Below the pieces are notes generated by a model. The model was not told the DNA's origin and searched no databases. It worked only from the letters and a program-made list of their open reading frames with translations. From the NCBI GenBank assembly GCA_937894955.1, contig CALAXO010000121.1, positions 1 through 32,343 on the forward strand: a stretch of 32,343 nucleotides of DNA, written 5' to 3'. The translations under genes were made by a program, and so were the position numbers. The stretch's first letter is position 1; each line of letters opens with the position of its first letter. Shown piece by piece: positions 1-8,362 of the stretch. This DNA is from an uncultured Clostridia bacterium (lineage in GTDB: Bacteria; Bacillota; Clostridia; Christensenellales; CAG-138).

Positions 1-305
1 TGCTTGCGGGACCGCAAGCATCCGTTTCGGCGAATTAATTTCACTCGGTTGTCTGTAACTGCTTGCGGGACCGCAAGCATCCGTTTCGGCGAGTTAATTT
101 CACTCGGTTGTCTGTAACTGCTTGCGGGACCGCAAGCATCCGTTTCGGCGAGTTAATTTCACTCGGTTGTCTGCGACTGCTTGCGGGACCGCAAGCATCC
201 GTTTCGGCGAATTAATTTCACTCGGTTGTCTGCGACTGCTTGCGGGACCGCAAGCATCCGATTCGGCGAATTAATTTCACTCGGTTGTCTGCGACTGCTT
301 GCGGT
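1..305. repeat. 59-bp tandem repeat array (five full units plus a 10-bp partial)
   Basis: Units begin at 1, 60, 119, 178 and 237, and a partial unit begins at 296. They are nearly identical; differences are single or paired bases, such as GTAAC versus GCGAC at the unit end and one A for T in the fifth unit. Each unit opens with a perfect inverted repeat, TGCTTGCGG-GA-CCGCAAGCA, able to fold as an 8-bp stem with a 4-nt loop. The last unit contains the stop codon and final codons of typA (277-305), so the array looks like repeated duplication of that gene's 3' end. 59 is not a multiple of three, so the copies do not extend the protein. The array touches the window edge, so the copy number is a minimum. 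Confidence 0.97.
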
Positions 306-2107
306 TAAATTCCTTTATCCGCTGATCCTTCGTCAGAAGGCGTTTACGCATACGGATATTCTTCGGCGTTACCTCAACAAGCTCATCATCACGAATGAAC
401 TCCATGCACTGTTCAAGGCTTAAATCAACCGGCGGGGTAAGACGCAGTGCTTCATCCGAACCGGAAGCGCGCATATTCGTGACATGTTTACGTTTGCAAA
501 CATTAACAACAATATCTTCGTTGCGGGAACATTCGCCTACAATTTGCCCCTCGTAAATCGGGTCTCCGGGGCGCACGAACAATCTGCCGCGTTCCTGAGT
601 GTTAAACAGACCGTATGAGTTTGCCTCGCCGGATTCGGAAGCGATAAGCGAACCGCGTGTACGCTCCGCAATTTCGCCCGTGTAAGGTTCATAATCCTTA
701 AATATATGGCTCATTACGCCGTTGCCTCTTGTGTCGGTCAAAAGCTCACTGCGATAGCCCATCAGTCCGCGCGCAGGTATATCGAAAATCAAGCGAACGC
801 TGCCCTCATTTTCATTAATCATGTTGTTCAAAACAGCGCGCCGCGTTCCGAGTTTTTCCATAACCGTACCCATATATTCCTGAGGGACATCGATCGTCAG
901 CTCCTCTATGGGTTCAAGCAGGTGCCCCTGCTCGTCGCGCTTCATTATTACTTTCGGGCGGGAAACTGCAAATTCGAAGTCCTGCCTGCGCATGGTTTCG
1001 ATAAGGATTGACAAATGCAGCTCGCCTCTGCCGCTGACTTTGAAAGCATCGGTGGAAGAAGTGGGTTCAACACGCATTGAAACATTTGTTTCCACCTCTT
1101 TGAACAGGCGGTCGCGCAGATTGCGTGAAGTTACATATTTTCCCTCTCTGCCCGCAAAAGGACTTGTATTGACTATGAAATCCATGCTTACAGTCGGTTC
1201 ATCGATATGAACAAAGGGCAGCGGTTCAACACATGCGGGATCACATACCGTTTCGCCGATGGAAATCCCGGGAATGCCCGCAACGGCAACGATATCACCC
1301 GCGCCGACGGACTCCGCCTCAACGCGCTTCAAGCCCTCGAACCGATACAGGCGGGAAAGCTTTGCCTCACGGGGAGCACCGCCGAGGGCACAGACCGTAA
1401 CGGCACGGTTGCGATTTGCAACGCCGCGTTCGATCCTGCCGACGCCGATCCTGCCGACATAGTCATCATAATCAATCGTTGAAATAAGCAGCTGGAGCGG
1501 CGCCTCTTCATCGCCTCCCGGAGCGGGAACATGGTTGATAATCGTGTCAAACACAGGCTGCATGTTCTCGGTCATTTCATCAGGTTCAAAACCTGAAACT
1601 CCGTTGCGTGCCGAAGCATACACTATCGGAAAATCCAGCTGTTCTTCACTTGCACCGAGTTCGATGAAAAGATCCAGTGTTTCGTCAACTACCTCGTACG
1701 GGCGCGCACCGGGACGATCGACCTTGTTGATAACAACAACAGGCACCTTGCCCAGTTCCAATGCTTTGCGCAAAACGAATCTTGTCTGCGGCATGCAGCC
1801 CTCAAATGCATCAACAAGCAGCAGTACGCCGTCAACCATTTTCAGAATGCGTTCAACCTCGCCGCCGAAATCGGCATGGCCGGGAGTGTCAACAATGTTT
1901 ATGCGGTAGCCTTTATAGTTTACCGCCGTGTTTGGAAAGAATGGTGATGCCGCGCTCACGCTCAAGGTCATTGGAGTCCATTACCCTGTCCTGCACCTGC
2001 TCGTTGGTGCGGAAAACACCGCTCTGCCGCAGAAGCTGATCAACAAGGGTCGTTTTACCGTGGTCAACATGCGCAATGATCGCAACGTTGCGAATCTTTT
2101 CGTTCAT
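277..2107 (-). CDS. typA: Translational GTPase TypA/BipA, reading frame broken by a frameshift
   Basis: TypA is a ribosome-associated GTPase of the EF-G/LepA family, linked to ribosome assembly and stress growth. The first 59 residues are read from 2107 (AHVDHGKT G1 motif at residues 12-19, then RGIT). The frame then runs into a stop at 1913-1915. The rest, from N-T-A-V to the C-terminus, lies in another frame ending at 277 and holds DTPGH, NKVD and the EF-G-like and TypA C-terminal domains. Joined, the two parts give about 610 residues, the normal family length. The break is at an A-run (minus strand, about 1932-1937): S-K should be followed by N-T-A, and two A are missing, or one base is extra. 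Either part alone would not make a working protein, so this is a recent mutation, an assembly error, or less likely recoding. A sigma-A promoter lies upstream at 2246-2274. The 3' end lies in the tandem repeat. Confidence 0.93.
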
Positions 2108-2245
2108 AATATCAGAGTTACCGCTCCCGCCGCTGCGAAAGCGTCCTTTCAGCTGTTTTAAATATTCAAATGCTTCACCTTCACCGAAAAAATCGGCTCA
2201 GCAATCGGTGTTTTTGTTCATCTTCCCGATTTTTCACAATTTATT

Positions 2246-2274
2246 ATTTTACAACCTCTTTTGCGGCATTGCAA
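2246..2274 (-). promoter_or_regulatory. Sigma-A promoter for typA
   Basis: On the minus strand a TTGCAA -35 box (2269-2274) and TAAAAT -10 box (2246-2251) are separated by 17 bp. An inverted repeat, AACCTCTT (2253-2260) and AAGAGGTT (2273-2280), spans the spacer and -35 and could be an operator. The typA start is about 140 bp downstream. Confidence 0.7.
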
Positions 2275-2336
2275 GAGGTTTGAACATTATATCATTTTGG
2301 TTCTGTTCTCATTTCCCTTTCTGACGGTTCAATATA

Positions 2337-2365
2337 TTGCCATTTGCATTGGTATATGGTAGAAT
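2337..2365 (+). promoter_or_regulatory. Sigma-A promoter for the ahcY-like gene
   Basis: TTGCCA (2337-2342), 17-bp spacer, TAGAAT (2360-2365). The predicted start is near 2372, right at a 19-bp dyad (2374-2392), leaving a leader of about 90 nt before the ATG at 2461. Confidence 0.75.
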
Positions 2366-2373
2366 TATTTTGC

Positions 2374-2392
2374 TGAAGCAGCAGCTGCTTCA
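2374..2392 (+). promoter_or_regulatory. 19-bp palindrome at the 5' end of the ahcY-like transcript
   Basis: Arms TGAAGCAGC and GCTGCTTCA are perfectly complementary around one central A. The site begins one or two bases after the predicted transcription start, so it could be an operator or a 5' mRNA hairpin that stabilises the message. There is no T-run after it, so it is not a terminator. Confidence 0.5.
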
Positions 2393-2460
2393 AAGATGAG
2401 TTCTGAAACGATGAAACAGATAAGCTTCGCTTTGCATAAGCAAGCGGCAGGAAGGAAAAA

Positions 2461-3699
2461 ATGAGTACGATTCGTGACATATCCCTTGCTCCTTTGGGGC
2501 ATAAACGTATTGAATGGGTTAAGGACTTTATGCCCGTTTTGAGTGCACTGCGGGAACGTTTTATCCGCGAGCAGCCTTTTCGCGGGCTGCGTGTTTCGGT
2601 ATGCGTTCACCTTGAAGCAAAGACCGCATATCTTGCGCTCGTGCTGCGCGACGGCGGTGCAACGGTTTCCGTGACCGGGAGCAATCCGCTTTCAACAAAG
2701 GATGATATTTGTGCCGCGCTTGTCGAGGACGGAATGGATGTTCATGCATTTTTCGGCGCAACCGAAGAAGAGTATTATGAACATATTCGCCGCGTCCTTG
2801 AGTTCAAACCGCATATCATTATTGATGACGGCGGTGAATTTGTGACAATGCTTACCGAAAAGCATCCGGAATATGCAGAATATCTTATCGGCGGCTGTGA
2901 AGAAACTACCACCGGCATTCATAAGCTCCGTGCACGGGCAAAGGACGGATCACTGCCCTTCCCCATGCTTGCGGTCAATGATGCCGACTGCAAACACCTT
3001 TTTGACAACCGCCACGGCACGGGGCAAAGCGTTTGGGACGGAATCATGTACACGACAAACAACATGGTGACCGGGCGTACCGTTGTTGTTGCAGGGTACG
3101 GTTTTTGTTCAAACGGCATTGCAACGCGCGCAAAAGGACTTGGCGCAAATGTTATTGTTACGGAAGTGAATCCTTTCCGTGCGCTTGAAGCGGCAATGGA
3201 TGGTTTCCGCGTTATGACTATGGATGAGGCGGCACCTATCGGCGATATTTTCGTTACCGCTACCGGCTGCCGCGACGTCATTACTGCAAGGCATTTCGAA
3301 AAGATGAAGCATAATGCAATTCTTGCCAACGCCGGACATTTTGATGTTGAAGTCAGTAAAGAAGATCTTGAGAAACTTGCAGTTGAAAAAATCGAGCGCA
3401 AACCTTTTATCACCGGGTACAGAATGGCAGACGGACGCATGCTTAACCTGCTTGCGGACGGAAGACTCGTTAATATCGTTGCAGGCAACGGACACCCTGC
3501 GGAAATAATGGATCTCAGCTTTGCAATTCAGGCTCTTTCCGCGTGCTGGCTTGCAAAACACGGAAAAGAAACAGAACCCGGGCTTTACGATGTTCCGAAG
3601 CAGATAGATAACGAAGTTATTCGCATGAAACTTGATGCAATGGGTCTGCATATTGATTCGCTGACGCCCGAGCAGGAAGCCTATCTGAACGGAAAATAA
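2461..3699 (+). CDS. ahcY: Adenosylhomocysteinase family protein (possibly S-inosylhomocysteine hydrolase)
   Basis: NAD-dependent hydrolase that splits S-adenosylhomocysteine (or S-inosylhomocysteine) to homocysteine and a nucleoside, in the cytosolic methyl cycle. The protein has 412 residues, the short form seen in Thermotoga and archaea. Visible motifs are H50 in HLEAKTA, EETTTG (147-152), ND..K..FDNR.GTGQS (173-190, with K178 and D182), the Rossmann GYGFCSNG (212-219), E235 for NAD ribose, AGHF (291-294) and GNGHP (342-346). The residue aligning with adenine-contacting Glu59 of the human enzyme is Lys54, as in the archaeal/Thermotoga subfamily that includes the M. jannaschii S-inosylhomocysteine hydrolase. 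Start at 2461 follows an AGGAAGG ribosome site. An intrinsic terminator follows at 3759-3792. A purine nucleoside phosphorylase and an MTA/SAH deaminase lie less than 3 kb downstream. Family is certain; preferred substrate is inferred. Confidence 0.95.
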   Translation: MSTIRDISLAPLGHKRIEWVKDFMPVLSALRERFIREQPFRGLRVSVCVHLEAKTAYLALVLRDGGATVSVTGSNPLSTKDDICAALVEDGMDVHAFFGATEEEYYEHIRRVLEFKPHIIIDDGGEFVTMLTEKHPEYAEYLIGGCEETTTGIHKLRARAKDGSLPFPMLAVNDADCKHLFDNRHGTGQSVWDGIMYTTNNMVTGRTVVVAGYGFCSNGIATRAKGLGANVIVTEVNPFRALEAAMDGFRVMTMDEAAPIGDIFVTATGCRDVITARHFEKMKHNAILANAGHFDVEVSKEDLEKLAVEKIERKPFITGYRMADGRMLNLLADGRLVNIVAGNGHPAEIMDLSFAIQALSACWLAKHGKETEPGLYDVPKQIDNEVIRMKLDAMGLHIDSLTPEQEAYLNGK

Positions 3700-3758
3700 G
3701 CTTGTTGAGCATTTCCGTCGGCGGATTGATTCTTTTTCATTTTTTCACATATCAATTC

Positions 3759-3793
3759 AACCGGACAGCCTTTGCGGGTTGCCCGGTTTTTTG
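3759..3793 (+). terminator. Intrinsic terminator after the ahcY-like gene
   Basis: AACCGGACA pairs with TTGCCCGGTT (one mismatch) around a 12-nt loop and is followed by a run of T at 3787-3792. Confidence 0.8.
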
Positions 3794-3943
3794 CGTCAAA
3801 ACACATGAATCTTCCTTTCATGCCAATGATTCAGAAACCGATGCGAATTAATCCTCATCGCAATCATCATCGCGCCGAGTATTGTGGTTTTTATTAAAAA
3901 TATGCATATTGCCCGCATTTTTTGCAGATGCTTTTCATATCAT

Positions 3944-3972
3944 TTGACAAGCACAGGGAGGTATTGTAAAAT
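3944..3972 (+). promoter_or_regulatory. Sigma-A promoter overlapping the DUF2508 gene start
   Basis: TTGACA (3944-3949), 17-bp spacer, TAAAAT (3967-3972). The -10 box ends one base before the ATG at 3973, so RNA would start around codon 3 of that ORF. It may really serve bofA and the genes downstream. Confidence 0.6.
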
Positions 3973-4155
3973 ATGGATAAGCACAGCAAAAAAGCATTCA
4001 GCGACGAACCCGCTGCAGCACTGCGCAAATGGAAAGCTGCAATGGCAAGGTTTGATGCCGCTGCACCGGACGAAGCAAAGATCGTTGCTCTTGAAGTCGA
4101 AGCGGCGCGAAGGCGATATATTTTTTTGTTGGAGCAAAGGCGTGCAGAGCAATAG
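3973..4155 (+). CDS. Small DUF2508/YaaL-like protein
   Basis: 60-residue acidic-basic helical protein with no signal peptide or membrane segment. The pattern (W..A...FD.A.PDE...........A...Y..LL) and its place two steps upstream of bofA resemble the YaaL/DUF2508 family, which sits next to bofA in Bacillus and many Clostridia. Its function is not known. An AGGGAGG ribosome site lies at 3955-3961, 11 nt before the ATG, slightly long. A near-consensus sigma-A promoter overlaps both the ribosome site and the start codon, so this ORF would need transcription from further upstream. Family assignment is from pattern and context only. Confidence 0.75.
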   Translation: MDKHSKKAFSDEPAAALRKWKAAMARFDAAAPDEAKIVALEVEAARRRYIFLLEQRRAEQ

Positions 4156-4280
4156 GCGTGCACATGCTCAATGCGGGAAATTGACTCCGGTGAAGATTGT
4201 TCTGTCTTTTTCCGTAGGTTATCGATGCAGCAATCGTTCGAACGCCAAGATTAAAATCAACCGGAAAGGATACTATTTTT

Positions 4281-4547
4281 ATGGCTCCTCAGATTCTTAC
4301 GTTTATCATCGTGCTTGCGGTTATATTCATCATCTTCAAAATTTTCAACCTGAGCATCAAGATTTTTTTCAAGCTGCTTATCAATGCGCTTATCGGCGCA
4401 GCACTGCTGTTTGTTTTTAACTTTGTTTTTGCAGGTTTGCTGAATCTAAGCTTCTTTTATATTGATATAACATGGTTGACGGCACTTATAACCGGTATAT
4501 TCGGAGTTCCCGGCGTTGTTGTTTTGCTCATCATCAGATTGCTGTGA
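4281..4547 (+). CDS. bofA: Pro-sigma-K processing inhibitor BofA family protein
   Basis: BofA is an integral membrane protein of the mother cell. In Bacillus it holds the SpoIVFB protease inactive until the forespore signals, timing sigma-K release. This 88-residue protein matches the family length. It has a hydrophobic N-terminal segment, the conserved NALIG stretch (35-39) and the C-terminal TALITGIFGVPGVV block (67-80). The start at 4281 follows GGAAAGGA with 10 nt spacing. It lies 125 bp after the DUF2508 gene and 46 bp before the nucleoside phosphorylase gene. It supports a spore-forming host. Clostridia often carry bofA even where the processing checkpoint differs, so the exact role here is uncertain. 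Confidence 0.88.
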   Translation: MAPQILTFIIVLAVIFIIFKIFNLSIKIFFKLLINALIGAALLFVFNFVFAGLLNLSFFYIDITWLTALITGIFGVPGVVVLLIIRLL

Positions 4548-4593
4548 TGCAAGCCCTTTAGTTTTTCAATAATTCGGCCTTTTGGAGGAAAGT

Positions 4594-5424
4594 ATGTTTA
4601 TCTACAGTGACTATGTTGAAAGTGCAACTGTTCTTCGCGAAAAACTGAGCGGATTCAAACCCGATATACTTATTATACTCGGTTCCGGACTGGGTTCGCT
4701 CGGTGAATATGTTCAAAATCCGATTTTCATTGACTACGGGGAAATTCCGCGCATGCGGACAAGCACCGCAATCGGTCATAAGGGACGCTTCATTGCGGGC
4801 ATACTCGGAGGAAAGCATGTGCTTTTAATGCAGGGTCGACTTCATATTTACGAAGGATGGTCGGCAGAGGAAGTGGTCTTCCCTGTCAGGCTTGCAAAGC
4901 TTATCGGCATTGACAAAATGATCATAACCAATGCGGCAGGCGGAATAAACCATGATTTTAAGGTCGGTGAACTGATGCTCATTTCTGATTTTATCAAATT
5001 CAACTGTGTCAACCCGCTGGCAGGTCGGAATATAGACGAGTTTGGCCCGCGGTTCCCGGATATGAGCCGCGTTTTTGACAGGGACTACATTGAAATTTTC
5101 CGTTCAGTATGTGCGGATGCTCAGGAAAACGTGCGCGAAGGTGTGTATTTCTACTGCATGGGTCCGAATTATGAAACACCCGCCGAAATACGCGCAATGC
5201 GTACGCTCGGTGCGGATGCAGTCGGAATGAGCACCGTCCCTGAGTGTATTGCAGCGCGGCATTGCGGAATGCGTATTTTGGGCATAACGCTTATTACAAA
5301 CATGGCTGCCGGAATTTTGGACAAACCGTTGTCCGGTGAAGAGGTCATTGAAGCCGGAAACGCCGCAAGCAAACGCTTCGTTTCGCACGTTGCGGAGTTT
5401 TTAAGGCGCATGCCGCTTGATTAA
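4594..5424 (+). CDS. Purine nucleoside phosphorylase, trimeric 6-oxopurine type
   Basis: Cleaves purine nucleosides with phosphate to free base and ribose-1-phosphate in the cytosol. The 276-residue protein shows the trimeric PNP/MTAP-family motifs: GSGLG (30-34), GHKGR (61-65), QGRLHIYEG (80-88), TNAAGG (112-117), GPNYETPAE (190-198) and GADAVGMSTVPE (206-217). E198 aligns with human Glu201. Asn236 in ITNMAAG aligns with human Asn243, which selects inosine and guanosine; adenine-specific MTA phosphorylases have Asp there. I chose ATG 4594 over an in-frame TTG at 4582 because GGAGG lies between them, 5 nt before the ATG. No promoter or terminator separates it from bofA, and the deaminase gene follows 75 bp later. 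Inosine preference is inferred from the Asn. Confidence 0.93.
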   Translation: MFIYSDYVESATVLREKLSGFKPDILIILGSGLGSLGEYVQNPIFIDYGEIPRMRTSTAIGHKGRFIAGILGGKHVLLMQGRLHIYEGWSAEEVVFPVRLAKLIGIDKMIITNAAGGINHDFKVGELMLISDFIKFNCVNPLAGRNIDEFGPRFPDMSRVFDRDYIEIFRSVCADAQENVREGVYFYCMGPNYETPAEIRAMRTLGADAVGMSTVPECIAARHCGMRILGITLITNMAAGILDKPLSGEEVIEAGNAASKRFVSHVAEFLRRMPLD

Positions 5425-5499
5425 CCGAACATCTGCTCCATGCCGGCTCTGCCGAAGCATTTACAGCTGTGAGTCGGCTTTGTTGGTTTAAATTGAATT

Positions 5500-6816
5500 A
5501 TGTTGGATATTTTAATTAAAAACGCAAACATCATCACAATGAACGATGCACTGCCTGTAATTTCGGGCGGCTGCATCGGCATAGAAAACGGAAAAATCAG
5601 CTTTGTTTCCGACAAGAATTCGTCCGAAATGCAAATTGCGGCCGAACGCATCATCGACGCTGACGGCAATATTGTCATGCCCGGGCTTATCAATACCCAT
5701 GCGCACACAGCGATGTGCATAATGCGCGGTTATGCGGATGATTACGCACTTAATGACTGGCTTTTTAAGAAAATATTCCCCGTTGAAGGCAGGCTCACGC
5801 GCGAAGCAGTGCTTGCAGGCGTTCGTTTGGGAATTGCGGAAATGCTCGCAAGCGGAACAACTTCTTTTTCCGATATGTATTTTTTTGAACCTGATTCCGC
5901 CGCTGTTGCAGCCGAAATCGGCATTCGCGCTTCGCTCTGCAATTCCGTGCTCGCTCTCGGCGATGATTATGATTTTGAACAGGACAGAGCCGTTATTGAA
6001 ACGCGTGCATTGATTCGGGACTGGCATCTTGCCGCAAACGGGCGCATTCGTGCCGACGTCGGCATACATGCCGAATACACATCCCGACCCGTGCATTGGC
6101 GCAAGGTTTCAGAGCTTGCCGAAAGGCATAATCTTGTGACGCAGATCCACCTTTCCGAGACAAGGCTCGAAACCGATGAATGCATCGCACGCTATGGCAA
6201 AACCCCAACCGAAATTCTCAACGAAAACGGTGTTTTCAACACACGCACACTTGCGGCACACGGAGTTTATTTGACGAATCGGGATATGAGTATTCTTGCT
6301 CGGCGCGGCGTTTCAGTTGCACACAATCCCGTGTCAAACCTTAAGCTCGCAAGCGGTATTGCGAATATCACCGCAATGCTCAAAAGCGGAGTCAACGTTT
6401 CCCTCGGCACGGACGGCTGCGCCTCAAACAATTCGCACGATTTGTTCGAAGAGCTTAAGCTCGCCGCACTGCTTGCGAAAGGAACATGCCTTGACCCAAC
6501 GGTCGTTCCCGCATATGCTGCTCTGAAACTCGCAACCGTGAACGGAGCGTATGCACAGGGAAGGGAGAACGAGATCGGGCGGCTGATTCCCGGTTTTGAT
6601 GCCGATATAATCATGGTTAACACACATTCTCCCAGTCTGCGTCCCGTTTATGATCCATGCGGAACTGTCGTCTATTCCGCCTGCGGTTCCGATGTTTGCC
6701 TTACAATCGTTCAGGGAAAAATTCTGTATGAAAACGGACGGTGGCTCACCGTTGATGTTTCAAAAGCAATTGAAGACGTTGAACGTTTCGGTGTTCCTCA
6801 GGTTCTCGGCAGGTGA
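5500..6816 (+). CDS. mtaD: 5'-methylthioadenosine/S-adenosylhomocysteine deaminase (amidohydrolase)
   Basis: Metal-dependent amidohydrolase that removes the 6-amino group of adenosine-type nucleosides (MTA, SAH, 5'-deoxyadenosine, adenosine). The 438 residues fit the MtaD/DadD family. Ligands are visible in order: H67 and H69 (NTHAHTAM), E96, H190 (GIHAEYT), H217 and E220 (QIHLSE), D305 (LGTDGCASNN). These line up with the metal and substrate residues of the Thermotoga enzyme TM0936. The N- and C-terminal parts form the usual small beta-sandwich. There is no clear ribosome site before ATG 5500, so translation may depend on the upstream phosphorylase gene; the 75-bp gap contains a weak hairpin (5442-5479). 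A strong terminator follows at 6839-6886. Which nucleoside it prefers cannot be read from sequence. Confidence 0.92.
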   Translation: MLDILIKNANIITMNDALPVISGGCIGIENGKISFVSDKNSSEMQIAAERIIDADGNIVMPGLINTHAHTAMCIMRGYADDYALNDWLFKKIFPVEGRLTREAVLAGVRLGIAEMLASGTTSFSDMYFFEPDSAAVAAEIGIRASLCNSVLALGDDYDFEQDRAVIETRALIRDWHLAANGRIRADVGIHAEYTSRPVHWRKVSELAERHNLVTQIHLSETRLETDECIARYGKTPTEILNENGVFNTRTLAAHGVYLTNRDMSILARRGVSVAHNPVSNLKLASGIANITAMLKSGVNVSLGTDGCASNNSHDLFEELKLAALLAKGTCLDPTVVPAYAALKLATVNGAYAQGRENEIGRLIPGFDADIIMVNTHSPSLRPVYDPCGTVVYSACGSDVCLTIVQGKILYENGRWLTVDVSKAIEDVERFGVPQVLGR

Positions 6817-6838
6817 AACAGAGTTAAATAAGCAGCAA

Positions 6839-6888
6839 GGCTCAATGCCTGCAGGTCATTAATCTGACCGCCGGCATTGAGCCTTTTT
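6839..6888 (+). terminator. Intrinsic terminator after mtaD
   Basis: An 11-bp stem, GGCTCAATGCC with GGCATTGAGCC, plus an inner GGTCA/TGACC helix, followed by T5 at 6883-6887. It lies between two convergent genes, mtaD and asnS; the other strand has no strong T-run. Confidence 0.88.
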
Positions 6889-6948
6889 ATTATTTTCAAA
6901 TTGTTTTCGGGTTAAATTCAGAGCCCGTTCCATAAATATCGCAAACGC

Positions 6949-8331
6949 TTACAGTTCCATGCTGCCGGTCGTTCTTGGATACGGAGTTACATCGCGAATA
7001 TTGGAAATACCCGTCAGGTACATCAGTATGCGCTCGAAGCCGAGACCGAAACCGGCGTGTTTAACCCCGCCGTATTTACGAAGGTCAAGATACCATTCGT
7101 AATAGCTCATGTCCATGCCGAGATTCTCGATTTTCTTCCTGAGAACATCATAACGCTCCTCGCGCTGGCTGCCGCCAATGATTTCTCCAACGCCGGGAAC
7201 AAGCAAATCCGCTGCCGCAACAGTTTTTCCGTCATCATTGAGACGCATATAGAAGCTCTTGATTTCCGCGGGGTAGTCCGTGAGGAACACAGGACAATGG
7301 TAAACCTCTTCGCAGATATAGCGTTCATGCTCGGTTTGCAGATCGCAGCCCCAGAAAACGGGATACTGGAACTGCTTGCCTGATGCCTGAAGCAGCTCAA
7401 CAGCTTTTGTGTATGAACAGCGAACAAAGTCGGAGTTCGCGACATGGTTAAGTCTTTCGAGAAGGGTGCTGTCCATGAATCGGTTGAAGAATTCCATTTC
7501 GTCCGGGCAACGCTCAAGAACCGTTTTGATGATGTATTTAATCATCGCTTCGGCAGTGTCCATATAACCGTTGAGATCGCAGAAAGCCATTTCGGGCTCT
7601 ATCTGCCAGAACTCCGCAGCATGACGTGCGGTGTTGCTGTTTTCCGCACGGAATGTGGGGCCGAATGTGTAAATGTCGCGGAACGCAAGTGCAAATGCCT
7701 CGCCGTGAAGCTGGCCGCTGACGGTAAGATTGCAGGGTTTTCCAAAAAAGTCTTTTGAGAAATCCACCTTGCCGTCCTCAGTGCGGGGAGGATTATCTAT
7801 ATCAAGGGTCGTAACGCGGAACATCTCGCCGGCACCCTCGCAGTCGCTGCCGGTAAAAATCGGAGTGTGTACATAAACAAACCCACGTTCATCGAAAAAG
7901 CGATGGATTGCCTGTGCAACAACGCTGCGAACACGAAAAACCGCCTGGAAAGTGTTCGTGCGGGGACGCAGGTGCAGAATCGTGCGCAAATACTCCATTG
8001 AGTGACGCTTTTTCTGAAGCGGATAATCGCTGGGGCATTTGCCCTCGATGATAACCTCGTTGGCCTTGATTTCAAACGGCTGTTTTGCCTCCGGAGTGAG
8101 TTCAAGCACACCCTTTACCGTTATTGCAGTGCCGGTTGCAAAAAACTTCGAAACGGATTCGGGAATTTCGCCGTGCTCATAAACAACCTGAACGCTGCGG
8201 AAAGCCGAACCGTCACCAAGCTCGATGAATCCGACGTTTTTGCTTTCGCGTACGGTTTTTATCCAGCCGGAAACCTCAATATCGCCCACATACTTTTCGG
8301 GGCATTTATGCAATTCGTACAACCTTATCAT
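6949..8331 (-). CDS. asnS: Asparaginyl-tRNA synthetase
   Basis: Charges tRNA-Asn with asparagine. The 460-residue class IIb enzyme has an N-terminal OB-fold anticodon-binding domain (about 1-105) and a catalytic domain with motif 2 FGPTFRAENS (223-232) and motif 3 GFGLGFERI (427-435). SGQLHGE (205-211) and AEFWQIEPEM (239-248) favour AsnS over AspS. I placed the start at 8331 because GAGGTG lies 6 nt upstream on the minus strand; the ATG 12 bp earlier has no ribosome site. A sigma-A promoter at 8363-8391 leaves a leader of only about 25 nt, so there is no room for a T-box. The cognate tRNA-Asn gene is at 19827-19902. Confidence 0.97.
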   Translation of the reverse strand: MIRLYELHKCPEKYVGDIEVSGWIKTVRESKNVGFIELGDGSAFRSVQVVYEHGEIPESVSKFFATGTAITVKGVLELTPEAKQPFEIKANEVIIEGKCPSDYPLQKKRHSMEYLRTILHLRPRTNTFQAVFRVRSVVAQAIHRFFDERGFVYVHTPIFTGSDCEGAGEMFRVTTLDIDNPPRTEDGKVDFSKDFFGKPCNLTVSGQLHGEAFALAFRDIYTFGPTFRAENSNTARHAAEFWQIEPEMAFCDLNGYMDTAEAMIKYIIKTVLERCPDEMEFFNRFMDSTLLERLNHVANSDFVRCSYTKAVELLQASGKQFQYPVFWGCDLQTEHERYICEEVYHCPVFLTDYPAEIKSFYMRLNDDGKTVAAADLLVPGVGEIIGGSQREERYDVLRKKIENLGMDMSYYEWYLDLRKYGGVKHAGFGLGFERILMYLTGISNIRDVTPYPRTTGSMEL

Positions 8332-8362
8332 ATTGCACCTCATGTACTGTAATTATCCGAGA

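Larger units (their letters stand above)
2108..2460. other. Divergent intergenic region between typA and the ahcY-like gene
   Basis: This 353-bp gap holds no convincing ORF. It contains the minus-strand typA promoter (2246-2274), the plus-strand promoter of the adenosylhomocysteinase-like gene (2337-2365), and a palindrome just downstream of the latter (2374-2392). Confidence 0.7.

Noticed and set aside
1..305. CRISPR array
   Set aside because: The repeats follow each other directly with a 59-bp period, with no variable spacers, and the unit includes coding sequence of typA.
181..423. Plus-strand ORF of 80 codons
   Set aside because: It is a by-product of the tandem repeat and the reverse strand of typA, with no ribosome site.
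2366..2460. SAM or SAH riboswitch before the ahcY-like gene
   Set aside because: The leader is about 90 nt with a single short palindrome; none of the conserved riboswitch cores that I know is visible.
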